From Beverwykella pulmonaria (taxonomy: Eukaryota > Ascomycota > Dothideomycetes > Pleosporales > Melanommataceae), in assembly GCA_001599595.1 (NCBI GenBank), contig BCHH01000003.1, positions 2,540,263 to 2,604,262 of the forward strand: a DNA stretch of 64,000 nucleotides, in the 5' to 3' direction. A program made the position numbers and the translations under genes. Below, piece by piece: positions 22,011 to 33,343 of the stretch. Position 1 is the stretch's first letter. Each line of letters begins with the position of its first letter. Under the pieces are notes generated by a model. It had not been told where the DNA came from. It saw nothing but the letters and a program-made list of their open reading frames with translations, and ran no database searches.

Positions 22011-24259
22011 GATGATGGGGTGTTATGATTGATGGCGGTGTTGTGATTATGATGAAGAGCTACTCGGTTCTGGCTGCGGATTTTGCCGCAGCTATCTCCG
22101 GGTAGAGAGGCTTGGCGGGCGGCCGACTTGGGTGTTGATCGCATAAATGCTTTAGAATGTATTATTCTAGCAGAGTTCCTGAGTCGATCTCAGGATGCTT
22201 CGGAGCCTCAACCATCAACTATCAGCAACCTCATCAAGCAATCAATTCGGCTCCAGATTGTACAATTCTGCGATCCCGCCCACCATCCCATAGTCCTCTG
22301 TTTTTGCTTGTTTGTAGATAGTTATCGCGCTTTGCGCTTGGCCGAACAGCTGGCTCACGATTGACGCGCTGAGTGAGATTCAGGATCAGGTATTGACGCT
22401 CACGGCAGCTCAAGAACTTGGTCAAGATAGCTGAATCTCCCTTGATGAGGTTTGACGCTCACGGCAGCTTAAGAACCTCATCAAGATAGCAGTCATGTGA
22501 ACCCACTTCGAGCCTACGCCCCCAAATATAGCCTTGTTTTGCTAAAAAAACTAACTACCACACCTTTCTCGAGCCGATGAGATTGTATAGATACCTGGTA
22601 AAATCGGTCAAGTGTACAAGAGACGCACATGAAAGCCCTTCATCAGCGTCTGTCGAAGATACCGGTAAGTAGATCGAGTCCCCAAGGGTAGTCGCACGAG
22701 ATTCAAAGCTCTCCACTTCACGCTTGATTCCGCTGGAAAGGTGCAGAACAGCTTCCAAAGCATGTTCCCCATATTTCATATGACGAATTCCGGCTCCTGT
22801 TTCTCACGGATACCGAATCCTGCCGTTACCTGTCTCCACCATTGTGTCCGTGGGCGCCTCTTGGGACTGTAGTGCTTACATGGCGCTAAGTCAATTCATC
22901 CGTCAACGCATACTGACGAATTGAATGCGACTAAAACAGGGTTTGCCTGTCCAATGTTTTGTATCTTTACTTTCGGAGACCTCCCTTTTTCTCTTGCTTT
23001 AACCTACTATTATCACATGACCACGTATTTGCACGCAAAGGTCTTTGAAATCGGACTCTGCGATAATACAACAAGGGGAGCTAAAAGTCTAGAACCCAGT
23101 ATTCATTGGTACAGATCTCTATTTCATTAAATATCTGCTTCGACCGTAATATTCTTTGCAACGTACATGCTGCCGACCTCAGATCATTATAATGACAATG
23201 TATTTTACTTTTCTATGCTCAGTGCCTTCACGTCTGCTAGGATGTTGTAACGGTTTAGGCTTGTCCAGATGTAGCTAGTTGATCTTGTTCAGACAGCTTA
23301 TAAGCTGCTCTGACTTGATCTGTCTTAGAACAACGCAGTCGCCATATGATCATTGTCCCCCATCAGAAAACCCTTACAGATGTAGTATCGGAATTTTGAT
23401 CACCACAGCAATGCTTTCTTGTAGGCAAAAATTTCATTGCACGCTCGAGATACCACAAATCATGAGGCAGGGTCAATTGGGGTAGACACACATTTATCTG
23501 TCATTCCCCTATGTATTACCCATTTCCACTACCGCGCCATGTGTTATCCTGTACCCCAGCCGCTTCGTATTCTAACAAAAAGAAAAGGAAAGTAAGCCAT
23601 TTAAGCCAGGTATAATATCCCTCCCATGCTCCAATTGTCATATATATGCGTAAATCAACAAAAGAAAGAAACGTAGCCTGTCCCCAAAAAAGAAAGGGAA
23701 GGTCATGGGTGTACGTGAATCGACAAAAGAAAATTACCCAGATGCAACGAGGAAGAGTATGCGTACAACTACTAAAGAAAGCGTCGCAATCCGGCAAAAA
23801 GGTGTATAGAAACAAAGAAAAAGGCGTCGTCAGAGCTTCTCGAGCAACTGACTCATAGCCAACCACCCTTGAAACTCGTCCTTGGTATCCCTATCACTCT
23901 CCTTTTTTCCAAACGTCGTCATACTCCTGTCTAACGTGGGCAACACTTTCTCCTCCGTCTCCTTCCCTTTCGTGCATCCGATCCCGCTGTCGATCCTCGG
24001 GAGAGGTTTATCGACGACAAGATTTGTTGATGAAACTGCAGGAGTCGATGTTCTGCATTGAACATCAAGCTCTAAAGCAGGGAATATGCAATATACTATC
24101 GACCGCTTCCTTCTCTCCCACCAGTTTTCCCGCGCCTATGACTCAAATTTATTTGCTTAAAGTCCAAATTTCTTCTACTAGCCTCTGATTACACTTTTTC
24201 GTTGCATCCAACCTCACTGTCATCGTGATATTATCGTCCTCAAACGACAACAAAAACAA
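22011..24259. other. Intergenic stretch with hairpin repeats
   Basis: The left end is the phosphatase promoter. Two direct repeats with a hairpin lie at 22384-22490. A minus frame at 22779-22555 (start MKYGEHALEAVLHLSSGIK) looks protein-like but is short and matches no family I know; the rest is AT-rich and shows nothing. Confidence 0.45.
22384..22490. repeat. Direct repeat pair with 12-bp hairpin
   Basis: Two copies containing TTGACGCTCACGGCAGCT, then AAGAAC and TCAAGATAGC, are spaced 59 bp apart. In the second copy CTTGATGAGGTT (22441-22452) is the exact reverse complement of AACCTCATCAAG (22474-22485), forming a perfect 12-bp stem with a 21-nt loop. Confidence 0.8.
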
Positions 24260-24700
24260 CATACGAACCGGTGCCTGTCTCTGTAAAAAAGATAGCATTC
24301 AGCGTTACTGACCCTGAGATGAACTTCGAGGTTTGCTGCTGCACGAACTATAGACGAAACTGCGGCTCCGTGTATACGGCAAATTCCTGGCTCCCAGGCT
24401 CCGTACTGCTTCCACATCCTTTCCCCACCTATGAATTCGCTTGCCCTAAACATTATTGAACGATGTTAACAAAAATTGTAGAGATTCGAATGAACGTCTG
24501 ATGAATTCATGCTCAAACAACGCAACGACTACGATACCGAAACTGGTGGTGTCGTGCACCGCTGTACGAATTGCGGCTCTAGCGTGATGACTCGCTCGTT
24601 CCGGATACCGGATATAGTCACCATTCCGAGCGGATTATTCGAGGAGAAGCAAAAGTCGAAGCCTGATTATGAGCAGCGGAGGAGGTCAAGGGTCAATTTT
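24260..24700 (+). pseudogene. Decayed GFA/CENP-V zinc domain gene
   Basis: The frame carries GFA-family (glutathione-dependent formaldehyde-activating enzyme/CENP-V) landmarks: an N-terminal GACLCKKIAFSV strand, then CCCTNYRRNCGSVYTAN where CxCxxCRRxxGS is expected, and finally HRCTNCGSSVMTR, PDIVTIPSGLFE. It is broken in three ways. A run of six A after CTCTGT puts the GACLC part out of frame with the rest. The third cysteine of the CxCxxC motif is Tyr (TAT, one G-to-A change). A TGA ends the first part before the second zinc motif, with no clear intron to bridge it. The missing ligand makes zinc binding unlikely even if a product were made. Boundaries are approximate. Confidence 0.55.
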
Positions 24701-24896
24701 GTTGAAGAAGTGGATGTTGTAAAAGGGGAGAGCAGGTACGAAAAGTTTTTAGATAGGAGTTTAAAAGAGTGTGGGGAAGCTGTAAATATTCAGGTTTTCG
24801 ATTTTGATTGCATCGATATATCCATAAATGCCATCGGGGTATATGCTTATATAGCTTCGTCTTTGTATGTACATCTTGCAATTCTCACCGCCAACT

Positions 24897-25895
24897 CTAT
24901 AGCTTTACGGCTGGAACCACGAGCGCATTTGTTTTACTCAAAATCTCTATCGCCTCCCTCTCTAATCTCTTCACCAACTCCTCGCAAGTCGGCACATCAT
25001 GAATCAACCCACTACACATCCCCAGACTCCAAACTCCAGCGTCTACATCTCCCGTTTCGTACACGCCCTTGCCCCTCTGCCCACTCATCAAATGCGCCAC
25101 ATCGCCGAACTGTACATCCTTCTTCGTGTTCTCAATATCAAACACCTCCAAGCTAACCTTATTCTTATGCAATCTCGTTGTGTTCCTAAACTTCCTCAGG
25201 ACGAGCACAGTATCCATCTCGCTCGCCTTAACAATCGCCTGCTTGACATTCTCATGAATTGGGCTCTCAACAGTCGCCATCCACCTTGTTCCCATGTTCA
25301 CACCCGCGGCCCCCAGCGCCAGCGCAGCCGCGAATTGCCGCCCGTTTGCGAAGCCGCCAGACGCCAAGTATGGAATCTTCAACTGCTCGGCGCACAGACT
25401 AAGGAGCATGAGCGATGTGGTGTCGTACTCGCCGCCATGTCCTGCACACTCGATCCCGTCGATAGAAATACAGTCCACGCCTAGTCTCTCAGCGCGAAGC
25501 GCATGCTTGAGCGCAACACACTTGTGGATCACAGTGACGCCATTCTCTTTCAGATACTTCAGGATCGGCGAGGGATCGCCCGCCGTTTCTACGATTTTAA
25601 TGCCTTCTTCGACAGTGACGCGCGCATATGCAGCATAGTCTGGAGGATTGATAGCTGGGAGAAGTGTGATATTGACGCCGAAGGGCACGGTGCTGGATCT
25701 GAGGAGTGATTTGGTTTTCCGGATCTCGGCACGCAGAGCTTCGGGTGTGGGTTGTGTGAGCGCGGTTAGGAAACCTAGCGCGCCCGCATTGGCGACGGCA
25801 GATATGAGTTCGGCGCGTCCTACCCACATCATGCCGCCTTGCACGATGGGTACGCGTATCCCCAGGGTTTCGGTAAGCCAGGTTTTGATCGCCAT
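24897..25895 (-). CDS. Nitronate monooxygenase (NPD family)
   Basis: This intronless gene encodes 332 residues and starts at a clear ATG. It has the TIM-barrel FMN fold of nitronate monooxygenase (formerly 2-nitropropane dioxygenase): PIVQGGMMWVG near residue 16, LGFLTAL, PFGVNITLL, VIHKCVALKHALRAE, the SIDGIECAGHGGE loop with the likely catalytic His, PYLASGGFANGRQFAAAL and GAAGVNMGTRWMATVES. The enzyme oxidises alkyl nitronates such as propionate 3-nitronate and so detoxifies nitro compounds. No targeting peptide is evident. Length and motifs are complete, so it should be functional. Confidence 0.92.
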   Translation of the reverse strand: MAIKTWLTETLGIRVPIVQGGMMWVGRAELISAVANAGALGFLTALTQPTPEALRAEIRKTKSLLRSSTVPFGVNITLLPAINPPDYAAYARVTVEEGIKIVETAGDPSPILKYLKENGVTVIHKCVALKHALRAERLGVDCISIDGIECAGHGGEYDTTSLMLLSLCAEQLKIPYLASGGFANGRQFAAALALGAAGVNMGTRWMATVESPIHENVKQAIVKASEMDTVLVLRKFRNTTRLHKNKVSLEVFDIENTKKDVQFGDVAHLMSGQRGKGVYETGDVDAGVWSLGMCSGLIHDVPTCEELVKRLEREAIEILSKTNALVVPAVKL

Positions 25896-27759
25896 TGTCG
25901 TTAATTGGGGTGGTGTTGTATTAGCGCTTTGCGTTTTGTGGGTAGAGAGGTGGGAGTGATGGGCACCACGAGAAGAGTTTATATGTTGATAAGAAGATGT
26001 TTGAGAAAGAGAGGGCTATTTTCTTTGAAGAAAGCGAAGAGACTGATGCATGTAACAGTACTGTCAGACGAGTCAGCTGTTAGCACTGGTTTGCCGAGGT
26101 TAAGTATCCTGCCCGAACACGTGACAGGGCGCATCGTTAGTAAGTCACGATTAATGCGAATAACTTAAACTAGAACAAAGTCGCGTGGATATTTTCTATC
26201 TAAGGAAATGTATACCTATCCAAATTATTGCTGCAGCCATAATCTGTGGATGCTCTTTGATGAAATGCTCATTTTCGTCCGCGAAAGTCTACCCAATGTA
26301 GCTAGTTTCAGATTCAACTTCACCACGCAATTTGGCTTACAATCAAAGTGAGCAAGCTGCGTATTATGCTGTGGGCGACAAAAATTTCAATTTTCTATTT
26401 TGGGGAAAGACATGTATCTAATGTAAGTCGAGGTTAAAGCTACTTCACGACGTAGCATCTTTGGTACATTAGAGCATGTTAACTTCTAATGATTGTTCAC
26501 ATATTTCAATATTGGAGCAAAACTCTTCATTCAGTCCTAAACTTCCTAAAATCTCATTCCTTGGAACTTCAAATTTACCACACTCACTTCGCACTGTGTT
26601 TGTTGCGATGTTCATTGTGGCGAAAGGGGGACGATTGCGGAATTGCGAAGCTAGACGGAGATTAAGCTTGGAACTCTCGCCTACCGAAAGGTCTAAGATG
26701 ATCTACTATTTGAGTTCTGGAGTTCTACAAAGGGGGTAGGACATAGAAGAGAATTACGCTGGCTGTGGAAAGTCCTTAGATATACTACTAAGTGTGCATA
26801 TTTATAAGGAGGGTGTGGATCAGAGAGGGTATAAAGATGTGTATTGTGTGTATGTACAAGTGTGTGTCCTTGGTGAGGTACGATTAGCTGAGCCAGCTAT
26901 GTGGTACACTAGATAAGTCAGCACTACATTGGCATCCTGGTTATAATTTTTTTGCTAGCATTTAGCCCGGTTCAGCAAATGGTTAGCTCTCTTTTTGGTC
27001 ATAGACATGTTCTTATTTATTGTAGATTTTATCTGCGGGGTAGAATTCAATACAGTGAAGTCGTGGTTTCTATCGAACCTATTAGACATTGTGGCCTGTT
27101 GGACTGCATATGCTAAGAGCCAAGAATTTCAAGTAAAAAACCAGTGTTCGCTCATTCCAGACGTGTCCTGACCTGTGATAGGAAAATAAAATAAATTCTA
27201 TGTGTAGTTCTTATCCAGTGCTGTGTAAGTTCTTCTAAAAGCGTAGCTCAAGTACTGAGTGAGTGATGAGTACAATCTGCACAAATCTAACTCAAGATCC
27301 TCCGTAAAACACCAAGTCCGACCCTTTGCAATGTTTGAAAGACCTTACATGTGATGTCTTAGTACCGGTAAGCGGAATAAGCGAGCGGGGAAGTTGGGAG
27401 TAAATTCGCCAAGACACTGACACCATTGTGGCTGAAATTGACGCGATTCGTCAAGCCGGCATCAGCAAACTTTAAAGATAACACAATCCCCTCTTGAATG
27501 CTTTCAAACACAATTTCATTTATCTTTTTCTCATCTCCTACGAGGTCTGTGTACATTTGCCTCGTTCAATCAACCTTATTGTAGCGCTGGATATTCACAA
27601 ACCGTCACTTTTGCATCACTTACGCGCAGTTTTCTTTCTTACAGCCTACATCTGTTTGCGTTTACCCTGCATCCTGTATTCTAATCTCTTTACCGGAAGT
27701 TTTAGTTTATTTCTATCAACACTGATCAATCAATTCCCTTGTGGGGCCTGTTCATCATT
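25896..27759. other. AT-rich intergenic stretch
   Basis: Only short frames are present. A minus frame near 26600-26470 reads MNIATNTVRSECGKFEV for 48 codons without recognisable features. The strongly AT-rich composition suggests decayed repeat DNA. Confidence 0.45.
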
Positions 27760-28444
27760 ATGGCATCAACAGAGGCTGCCTTTCGCAAAATCGAGCAGGC
27801 CAGAGTACTTGTTGCAGAAGCGCAGTCGCTCGTTGAAGAGAAGAGCCTCGCAGAGAAACAAGTACGGGAGCTAATGCGGGTAAGCCATCAGTCATGTACG
27901 GAAAGTTGATTGTACGTATGGACTGATGTTAAGACTAGATCCTAAAGGAGAAGGAAGAACAGCTCTTACACAAAGATAAAGAAATTCAGCGCCAAGGAAA
28001 AGAGTTGGATTGTAAAAGCGATGAGATTCAGAAGACTAGAGAGGCTGTGAAGAGCTTTGTTTCAGCTGAGCTTCGAAAGAGTAACGAGTCTTTAGAAGAT
28101 GCTGAACTGGCTCACTCGAAAGCGCCCTCAAGATACTCAGCTGGTCTTGTTGAGATTGCCAAGGGTGCACATTCGGAGAACGAGGAGCTACTAAAACGTC
28201 TTGCGAATGTTGTGGGCATTGATGTTGACCGTTCGACGCTTACGTCGGTTTCGGAAACAAACGAGAAGAAAGAGAATGCATTAGCTACACCACCAGTCTC
28301 CCCAAAGGTGAAGCCGAGACAGGTAAGTCTACATGCTTTGAGGGACAATGGAGTAAGATCTAACACGAACAGCCCTACCACCAGAGTCGATATATTGACA
28401 GATCTCCGACATTTACCAGGAAATCTTCTGCAATCGCTGTTTGA
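27760..28444 (+). CDS. Small coiled-coil protein, unknown function
   Basis: Three exons (27760-27879, 27939-28322, 28373-28444) join in phase 0 for 191 residues, with introns of 59 and 50 nt. Residues about 1-95 are a near-continuous coiled coil rich in Glu, Lys and Gln (EAAFRKIEQARVLVAEAQSL, KEKEEQLLHKDKEIQRQGKE). A Ser/Pro/Lys tail follows (ATPPVSPKVKPRQ) that could be phosphorylated. The final exon reads PYHQSRYIDRSPTFTRKSS. If the second intron is retained, translation continues in the exon 2 frame to about 28514 instead. I do not recognise the family; a scaffold or cytoskeletal role is only a guess from the coiled coil. Confidence 0.65.
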
Positions 28445-29508
28445 TAGGCTGACAGATATTAAGTCACGTCTGTTTTGTACTATTTCCGTTTGTGTCTGTA
28501 CGGGCAAAATGTAAGAGTGGCTAGTTCCTCTGCTACACCTTTAAACCTCTGTCTTCTAATCAGGATTGAAATGTTCAATTTCATAGTTCGTTCTTCAAAA
28601 TATCCCTCTATTAAATTTGATACCCTAATGAAAGATCTAGTTAAATTGAAATTCGAAGACCCTCCAAGGACTTAAAGATATTGTTCGAAACTTTTTGAAA
28701 CGCACCTAATTTTGGGACCTACTACCCCCTCCATACTTGATAAATGCATTTTCGTAATACTAGGTATTCGTCTGGCTTCAACCCGCATCTATTTTATTTG
28801 CATAAGTCATATTCTCGCTACTCGCCAAACACTCCGTCAGTGTCGGTTCCTTGTCACCATCCTGATCACTGCACCACTATCAGTCACGTGGATATACCAC
28901 TGACTAATCAGTCTATTACACTCTATATATAAATAGTACTTCTAAGCAGGGGGTGCGCATTTTCTCGAGCCAGCCGGCTCAGCGGCGGATCAGCGACACT
29001 ACGGATACTAACTGTACATTTGTCAGATTGTAGCACTATTTCGGCTACAAGAATAATATGGTCACGTTGTGAGATGAAAGAATGATGAGTATTGATGAAT
29101 TGATTGATTGATTGATTGTCTTGTTCTTGGTTTCTCGGGTCGCTGGGTTTTTGGCCCCTCGCTTGCCCACATGCGCCTTGCCCTGTTTGGTTGGTTCCTT
29201 TCAGGCCCATATGAGCGCATTCTGTCCAATACCACGACTAATACCCGTCCTAATACCCCTTACATCTGACAACATTACATACATTATACACACGAGAAAA
29301 CACACAATACACACCATGTTATACCCTATCACTACCACCCTGCTTACAATATCATAGTTCATGCTTTTATATTGCAAGATCCCGTGTAAATCGGATAAAA
29401 AATGCTTGGGATTCTAAAAACTCGGTCTGAGTTCTATAGATCATATGGTTAGACGCAAAACTCGTGATTAATCGATCGAACTAGTGCGATGGATCGATGC
29501 AGAACTTC
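28445..29508. other. AT-rich intergenic stretch with repeat core
   Basis: It holds the inverted 31-bp repeat core at 28883-28913 and a GATT microsatellite at about 29097-29118. No gene is supported. Confidence 0.5.
28883..28913 (-). repeat. 31-bp core of the 71-bp dispersed repeat
   Basis: Read on the minus strand it matches the core of the 71-bp repeat (GACTGATTAGTCAGT, then ATATCCACGT) at 30 or so of 31 positions. Similarity stops sharply on both sides. Confidence 0.75.
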
Positions 29509-29673
29509 CTAGGTAATTAGCCAAAATCGCCGAGATACTAGAGACAGGCTTCTGAGATCTCGGTGAGTTCGGTGAAGTGGGCGAGAAGCGTTAAGATTAC
29601 AATATAAAGGCCTGCGAAGATGGCCGGTGATTGTCAGCAGTAGCTCATCGTGAAGCTTTGTGATAATAACCAT
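29509..29673 (-). pseudogene. Truncated F-box gene fragment
   Basis: From an ATG at 29673 the minus strand reads 54 residues ending at 29509. TKLHDELLLTITGHL and DLRSLSLVSRRFWLI are the two halves of an F-box, separated by a loop of about 20 residues. Nothing F-box-protein-like follows downstream, so the substrate-binding part is gone. It is best read as a fragment left by deletion or rearrangement, though a very short protein cannot be excluded. Confidence 0.5.
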
Positions 29674-31438
29674 TGCTATAATAATACAATTTCTGAAATC
29701 GGTGTGATTGAATTGTTGTGGAGGTGAAGCGACAGAAGGGGGCACTGGTGAGGGAGGAAAATGGGCAGTACTTTAACGAGTTATGCCAAGCCCATCCAGG
29801 TTATTCCTCCACAGCTAAATGAAAGGCCTAGATTGAAATTAGTATTAGGCTCATTGCTATTAACCCAGTCAACCTTGGTGTAGCCTTGGAGATGAACAGT
29901 ACCCTAGCCTCCAATAACCCATCTATTACAGAATTAGCAGTTGCAGGGATCCTCTAGATCTTGGCTATTGTGAAAATCTTGGAATATGATTGAAGAGCTC
30001 CAGGTAAGGAAGATAACCAATAGAGGTCTAGTGGTTGGTTCTCGGGGTATGAGTGGTGGGATCACCGGTGCGAATACTAAGAAAGTAAAGGGGTTGGCTT
30101 TCTGAAAAGAGTATTGTTCAGGTAGTAACTAATGTATTGTTAACTATTGAATCAGGTTGAGCACAGTCTGCCATAAGGGTATCTCGTGCGGTCTATATAT
30201 TTGCTGAATACTAGGAGCTCACCGGGCTCGTGAATCGTCACGTGACCCTGATGAGCGCTCCCTCTGCCCAGTATGAGACGTCACGTGATCTGTACATTAC
30301 ACGTAATACTATTTGTTGAGATGTGTCCCTGGCGACGTAATATTCTTCGTAGACATAAATGACTGGATGTCAGCGCTTGGGTCGTAACAGCTATATTAGG
30401 GATAATAGTGTTGACTGTTGCTATCTGTAGTTGTCTTCACCTAACAAGTACTTTTTAATATTAAGTATCCTGTAAGCGTTTACAGAATCTAGCTTAACCT
30501 TAACAATCTATATGTCTGGCTTACTGTAGGGGATGGAGCCCTCTAACTTGAAGATTAAGTGCGACCCTCGTCACGCAACTGCGCATCGACTGCGCGCCGC
30601 CATGGCCACCCCTTAGCAACGCTAAGCGGCAAGACAAACCTTAATTAAAAGCCAAATCCCATAACAGTAGATAACTCTTCATCTAATACAATTTCTTTGG
30701 TATACTTGGCTCTAATTCTCGCGATCTGCCCTCTTACATTCTGCCCAATAAGATTATAAAAATAATCCAGTACTGTAACTCTATATGCAAAATTATGGGG
30801 TTTTAAATATAAGGATAAATTACGCTAACAGTTATGCCGAGCTCGGGATGTTTGATAAGTCTGCTGACACGCCAAGACCATTGCATTCACTTCAACCCTT
30901 AAACAAGTGGAGCAATGCAATATCACAAAACCTACCAGACTTACGATTTGCAAGTATTTTCAAATATTTTGCTTAATTGAGTTATATTTGCTTCGGGGGT
31001 TGAGCTCGTGCTAATAATCCTATTCGCCGCACAGAATCCGTTGAACTTTCCTGGCGAGAGTTTGGTGAACATCCGCAAAAGCAAGGTTACTGAAAAAAAT
31101 TCGGGCGACGTGTATAAGAAACGCCACCACATCAATGACGTATTATGAAATCCCCTCCTTGTTTGATAGGCGAAGTTGAGAAGACATTCACCAGAATTTA
31201 TACATCTATGGTGATGAGTTGTAGCCCGAGTACAGGTACAACACTGTGAATGTGGTTACGAAGGATCATTTGTTACTGGCTGGCATTTCTATAACGCTAA
31301 CCTTACCTCTTTCAACATAAGCGAATCTGAGGCTGAACTGATACCCCTCCATCGTACAACATCAGCATCAGCCTTCTCACCGTTCAACTACCATCTCCTA
31401 TCTTCGATCAAAAACTCCAGCCCTCATCTCACATTCAA
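29674..31438. other. AT-rich gene-poor stretch
   Basis: Two perfect TCACGTGA palindromes lie at 30238-30245 and 30281-30288. On the minus strand around 30780-30640 a protein-like run (VTVLDYFYNLIGQNVRGQIA) ends in a stop and has no recognisable family. The last 100 bp before 31439 should hold the F-box gene promoter. Confidence 0.45.
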
Positions 31439-32998
31439 ATGGCGAACCTACCAACCCTCCCTGTCGAGCTCCTTTTCCTGACCTACTCGTACCTTCCGCA
31501 CAAAGTCGACCTCCTCGCCTTGTCCCTCGTATGTGCAAAGCTTCGCCCTAGCGCGCAAAAAACCATCCATAGCACGATCTCCCTTGCTCAGCCCGTCAAA
31601 ACGGTCGAGAACCCCTTCACGGTCTCCAAAATTCCGTACCTCTTGCGAACCCTAATTGCACGCCCCGATCTCGCCGCTAGCGTACGACACCTAAAACTCG
31701 TTGTGATAAAGCAAATATTGACGACTGAATGGCCGTCCTCCAAAGACGACGCTCCCAAAACGGCCGACTTTCGCCATCTAGAAAACCCGTTAATATTCCG
31801 CTGGCCGACTAGTATCCGGAGATTATGTGTGGACTACTTGAAAAACCAGGCGTACTGCAATAAGGTCTGGATGAAGCATATCAGGGACAAATATGAGCCT
31901 GCATTCGTTGGACTGCTTCTGGCACTTGTTCCGTGCCTCGAGAGTCTACGCATGGAATTTTATAGTTACCATGAGTACCAGGATGCACTTGGGAAGAGGA
32001 AAGCGTTCCTAGACATAAATTATTTTTCTACGCGGGCGGGCCATTTTTCTACGCGCTCGTTCTTTGGCGTGCAAACAAGTGACTTTGACATCAACCAGAT
32101 CCCAGGACTCGTCAACCTGAAATCAATATACTTCCACAGCGAACTCCCGGGACAGATCCTCGACTCCCAACGCTTACGTACCGCCGAATTCAGACTCCAG
32201 CGTATCCCGCGCTGCATAACGCCCACCGTAACGCATACAACCACCTCTTCAAACATCACAACCCTGATCATCCACCTCGACGTCGCCATCTTCGAAGACC
32301 AATTCGACCTCGTTGACGCAAAATACCAATATCTACAGCGCTTCATTTCGAACCTCATGAAGCTAAACTACTTGGGTATATACCTCTATGTGCCGCCATG
32401 GTCGACCAACATGCGCTTCATGCCCTGGGGCGGATACGACAAATTACTTGCGCTGGTACAGAGTGCAAGTTTGAAAAGTCTTGTCATTGATGTGGCGGAT
32501 ATTGATTGGAGTAAGAGGAGGTGGGAAAACTCGCGCCCGGGCGCTACGCATTACGATATCCCGGCCGCAACTAGCATTCACAACCTCCCGAAGCTGAATA
32601 GAGTTATCGCGCCACAGGCATTCTTCTTCAATTGTTTCAAACATGATCCATTGAGAATGTGTAAGCGAAGCGAGATTCCGTCCACGGTTACGAGCCTGGA
32701 GATCATCGATCCAGTATGGCACACTGAGATATATGCACAACATATCCTTGACTGTCCCAGTGCATATGAAAATTTGCGGAGGATTGGGCTCTGGTATGAT
32801 TCGCAGAAGGAGCATCTCGTTGCTGACAATGGTTTGGCGAAAGTCTTATTGCGTAGACCAGATATTTCTTTTGAAGATGCCCAGGCGATACATATTGCTA
32901 CGAGGGATAATAGTGTTTGGCAGCAGGTGAAAGATAGGGGAATTGATGTAGTGGAGGACTGGCAGATGGAGAGGGGGTGGAGAGTTGTTTGTGATTGA
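31439..32998 (+). CDS. F-box protein (F-box 1)
   Basis: This intronless frame encodes 519 residues. The N-terminal PTLPVELLFLTYSYLPHKVD and LLALSLVCAKLRPSAQ form an F-box (residues about 4-45), the part that binds Skp1 in SCF ubiquitin ligases. The remainder is the variable leucine-rich, cysteine-poor region typical of fungal F-box proteins, with spaced hydrophobic positions but no clean LRR consensus; this part would bind a target. The target is unknown. A WR/GW-type end (MERGWRVVCD) closes the frame, but a weak GTTGTT donor with a CCCAG acceptor could splice in phase 0 to the acidic frame at 33079-33261. Confidence 0.8.
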   Translation: MANLPTLPVELLFLTYSYLPHKVDLLALSLVCAKLRPSAQKTIHSTISLAQPVKTVENPFTVSKIPYLLRTLIARPDLAASVRHLKLVVIKQILTTEWPSSKDDAPKTADFRHLENPLIFRWPTSIRRLCVDYLKNQAYCNKVWMKHIRDKYEPAFVGLLLALVPCLESLRMEFYSYHEYQDALGKRKAFLDINYFSTRAGHFSTRSFFGVQTSDFDINQIPGLVNLKSIYFHSELPGQILDSQRLRTAEFRLQRIPRCITPTVTHTTTSSNITTLIIHLDVAIFEDQFDLVDAKYQYLQRFISNLMKLNYLGIYLYVPPWSTNMRFMPWGGYDKLLALVQSASLKSLVIDVADIDWSKRRWENSRPGATHYDIPAATSIHNLPKLNRVIAPQAFFFNCFKHDPLRMCKRSEIPSTVTSLEIIDPVWHTEIYAQHILDCPSAYENLRRIGLWYDSQKEHLVADNGLAKVLLRRPDISFEDAQAIHIATRDNSVWQQVKDRGIDVVEDWQMERGWRVVCD

Positions 32999-33078
32999 GC
33001 TTTGAGCCATCTCCACGTGCCGATGTCAATCACGCCGCCCAGTCTCAACTACTAGATCCACAAAGGGAATACAGAGAG

Positions 33079-33261
33079 ATGGAATTCATGGTTGAGATTT
33101 GGTTAGAGAGCTTGAGGGAAGACAAATATCTCATACATGAAGATGAAGTTGAAGAAGACGAAAAATGGATGCTTACCCGTAATGTGTGTGAAAACTTATG
33201 GAAAAAGCTTGAGCAAACTGGTATCCATATTATCAACAGGGGAGACGAGTATCAAGGATAG
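33079..33261 (+). CDS. Small acidic ORF or extra exon of F-box 1
   Basis: This 60-codon frame is acidic and helix-like (EDEVEEDEKWMLTRNVCENL). It begins 80 bp after the F-box stop in another frame. A phase-compatible but weak intron could join it to the F-box gene, adding a C-terminal tail. Alone it shows no known domain. Confidence 0.3.
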   Translation: MEFMVEIWLESLREDKYLIHEDEVEEDEKWMLTRNVCENLWKKLEQTGIHIINRGDEYQG

Positions 33262-33343
33262 AGACGGGTAAGAGGCCCTTCTAGCTGAAACAAAGGGCCG
33301 GAGTTAAGCTCAAACGATCCTTTCGCCCTGATCCCAGAATCCT

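Noticed and set aside
22555..22779. 74-codon frame (-) with protein-like sequence
   Set aside because: The only extension to an upstream ATG needs a 33-nt intron, too short for this genome; no family recognised.
30000..30100. tRNA-like GGTTCT...GTGCGAAT stretch
   Set aside because: No cloverleaf can be paired and the A box is missing.
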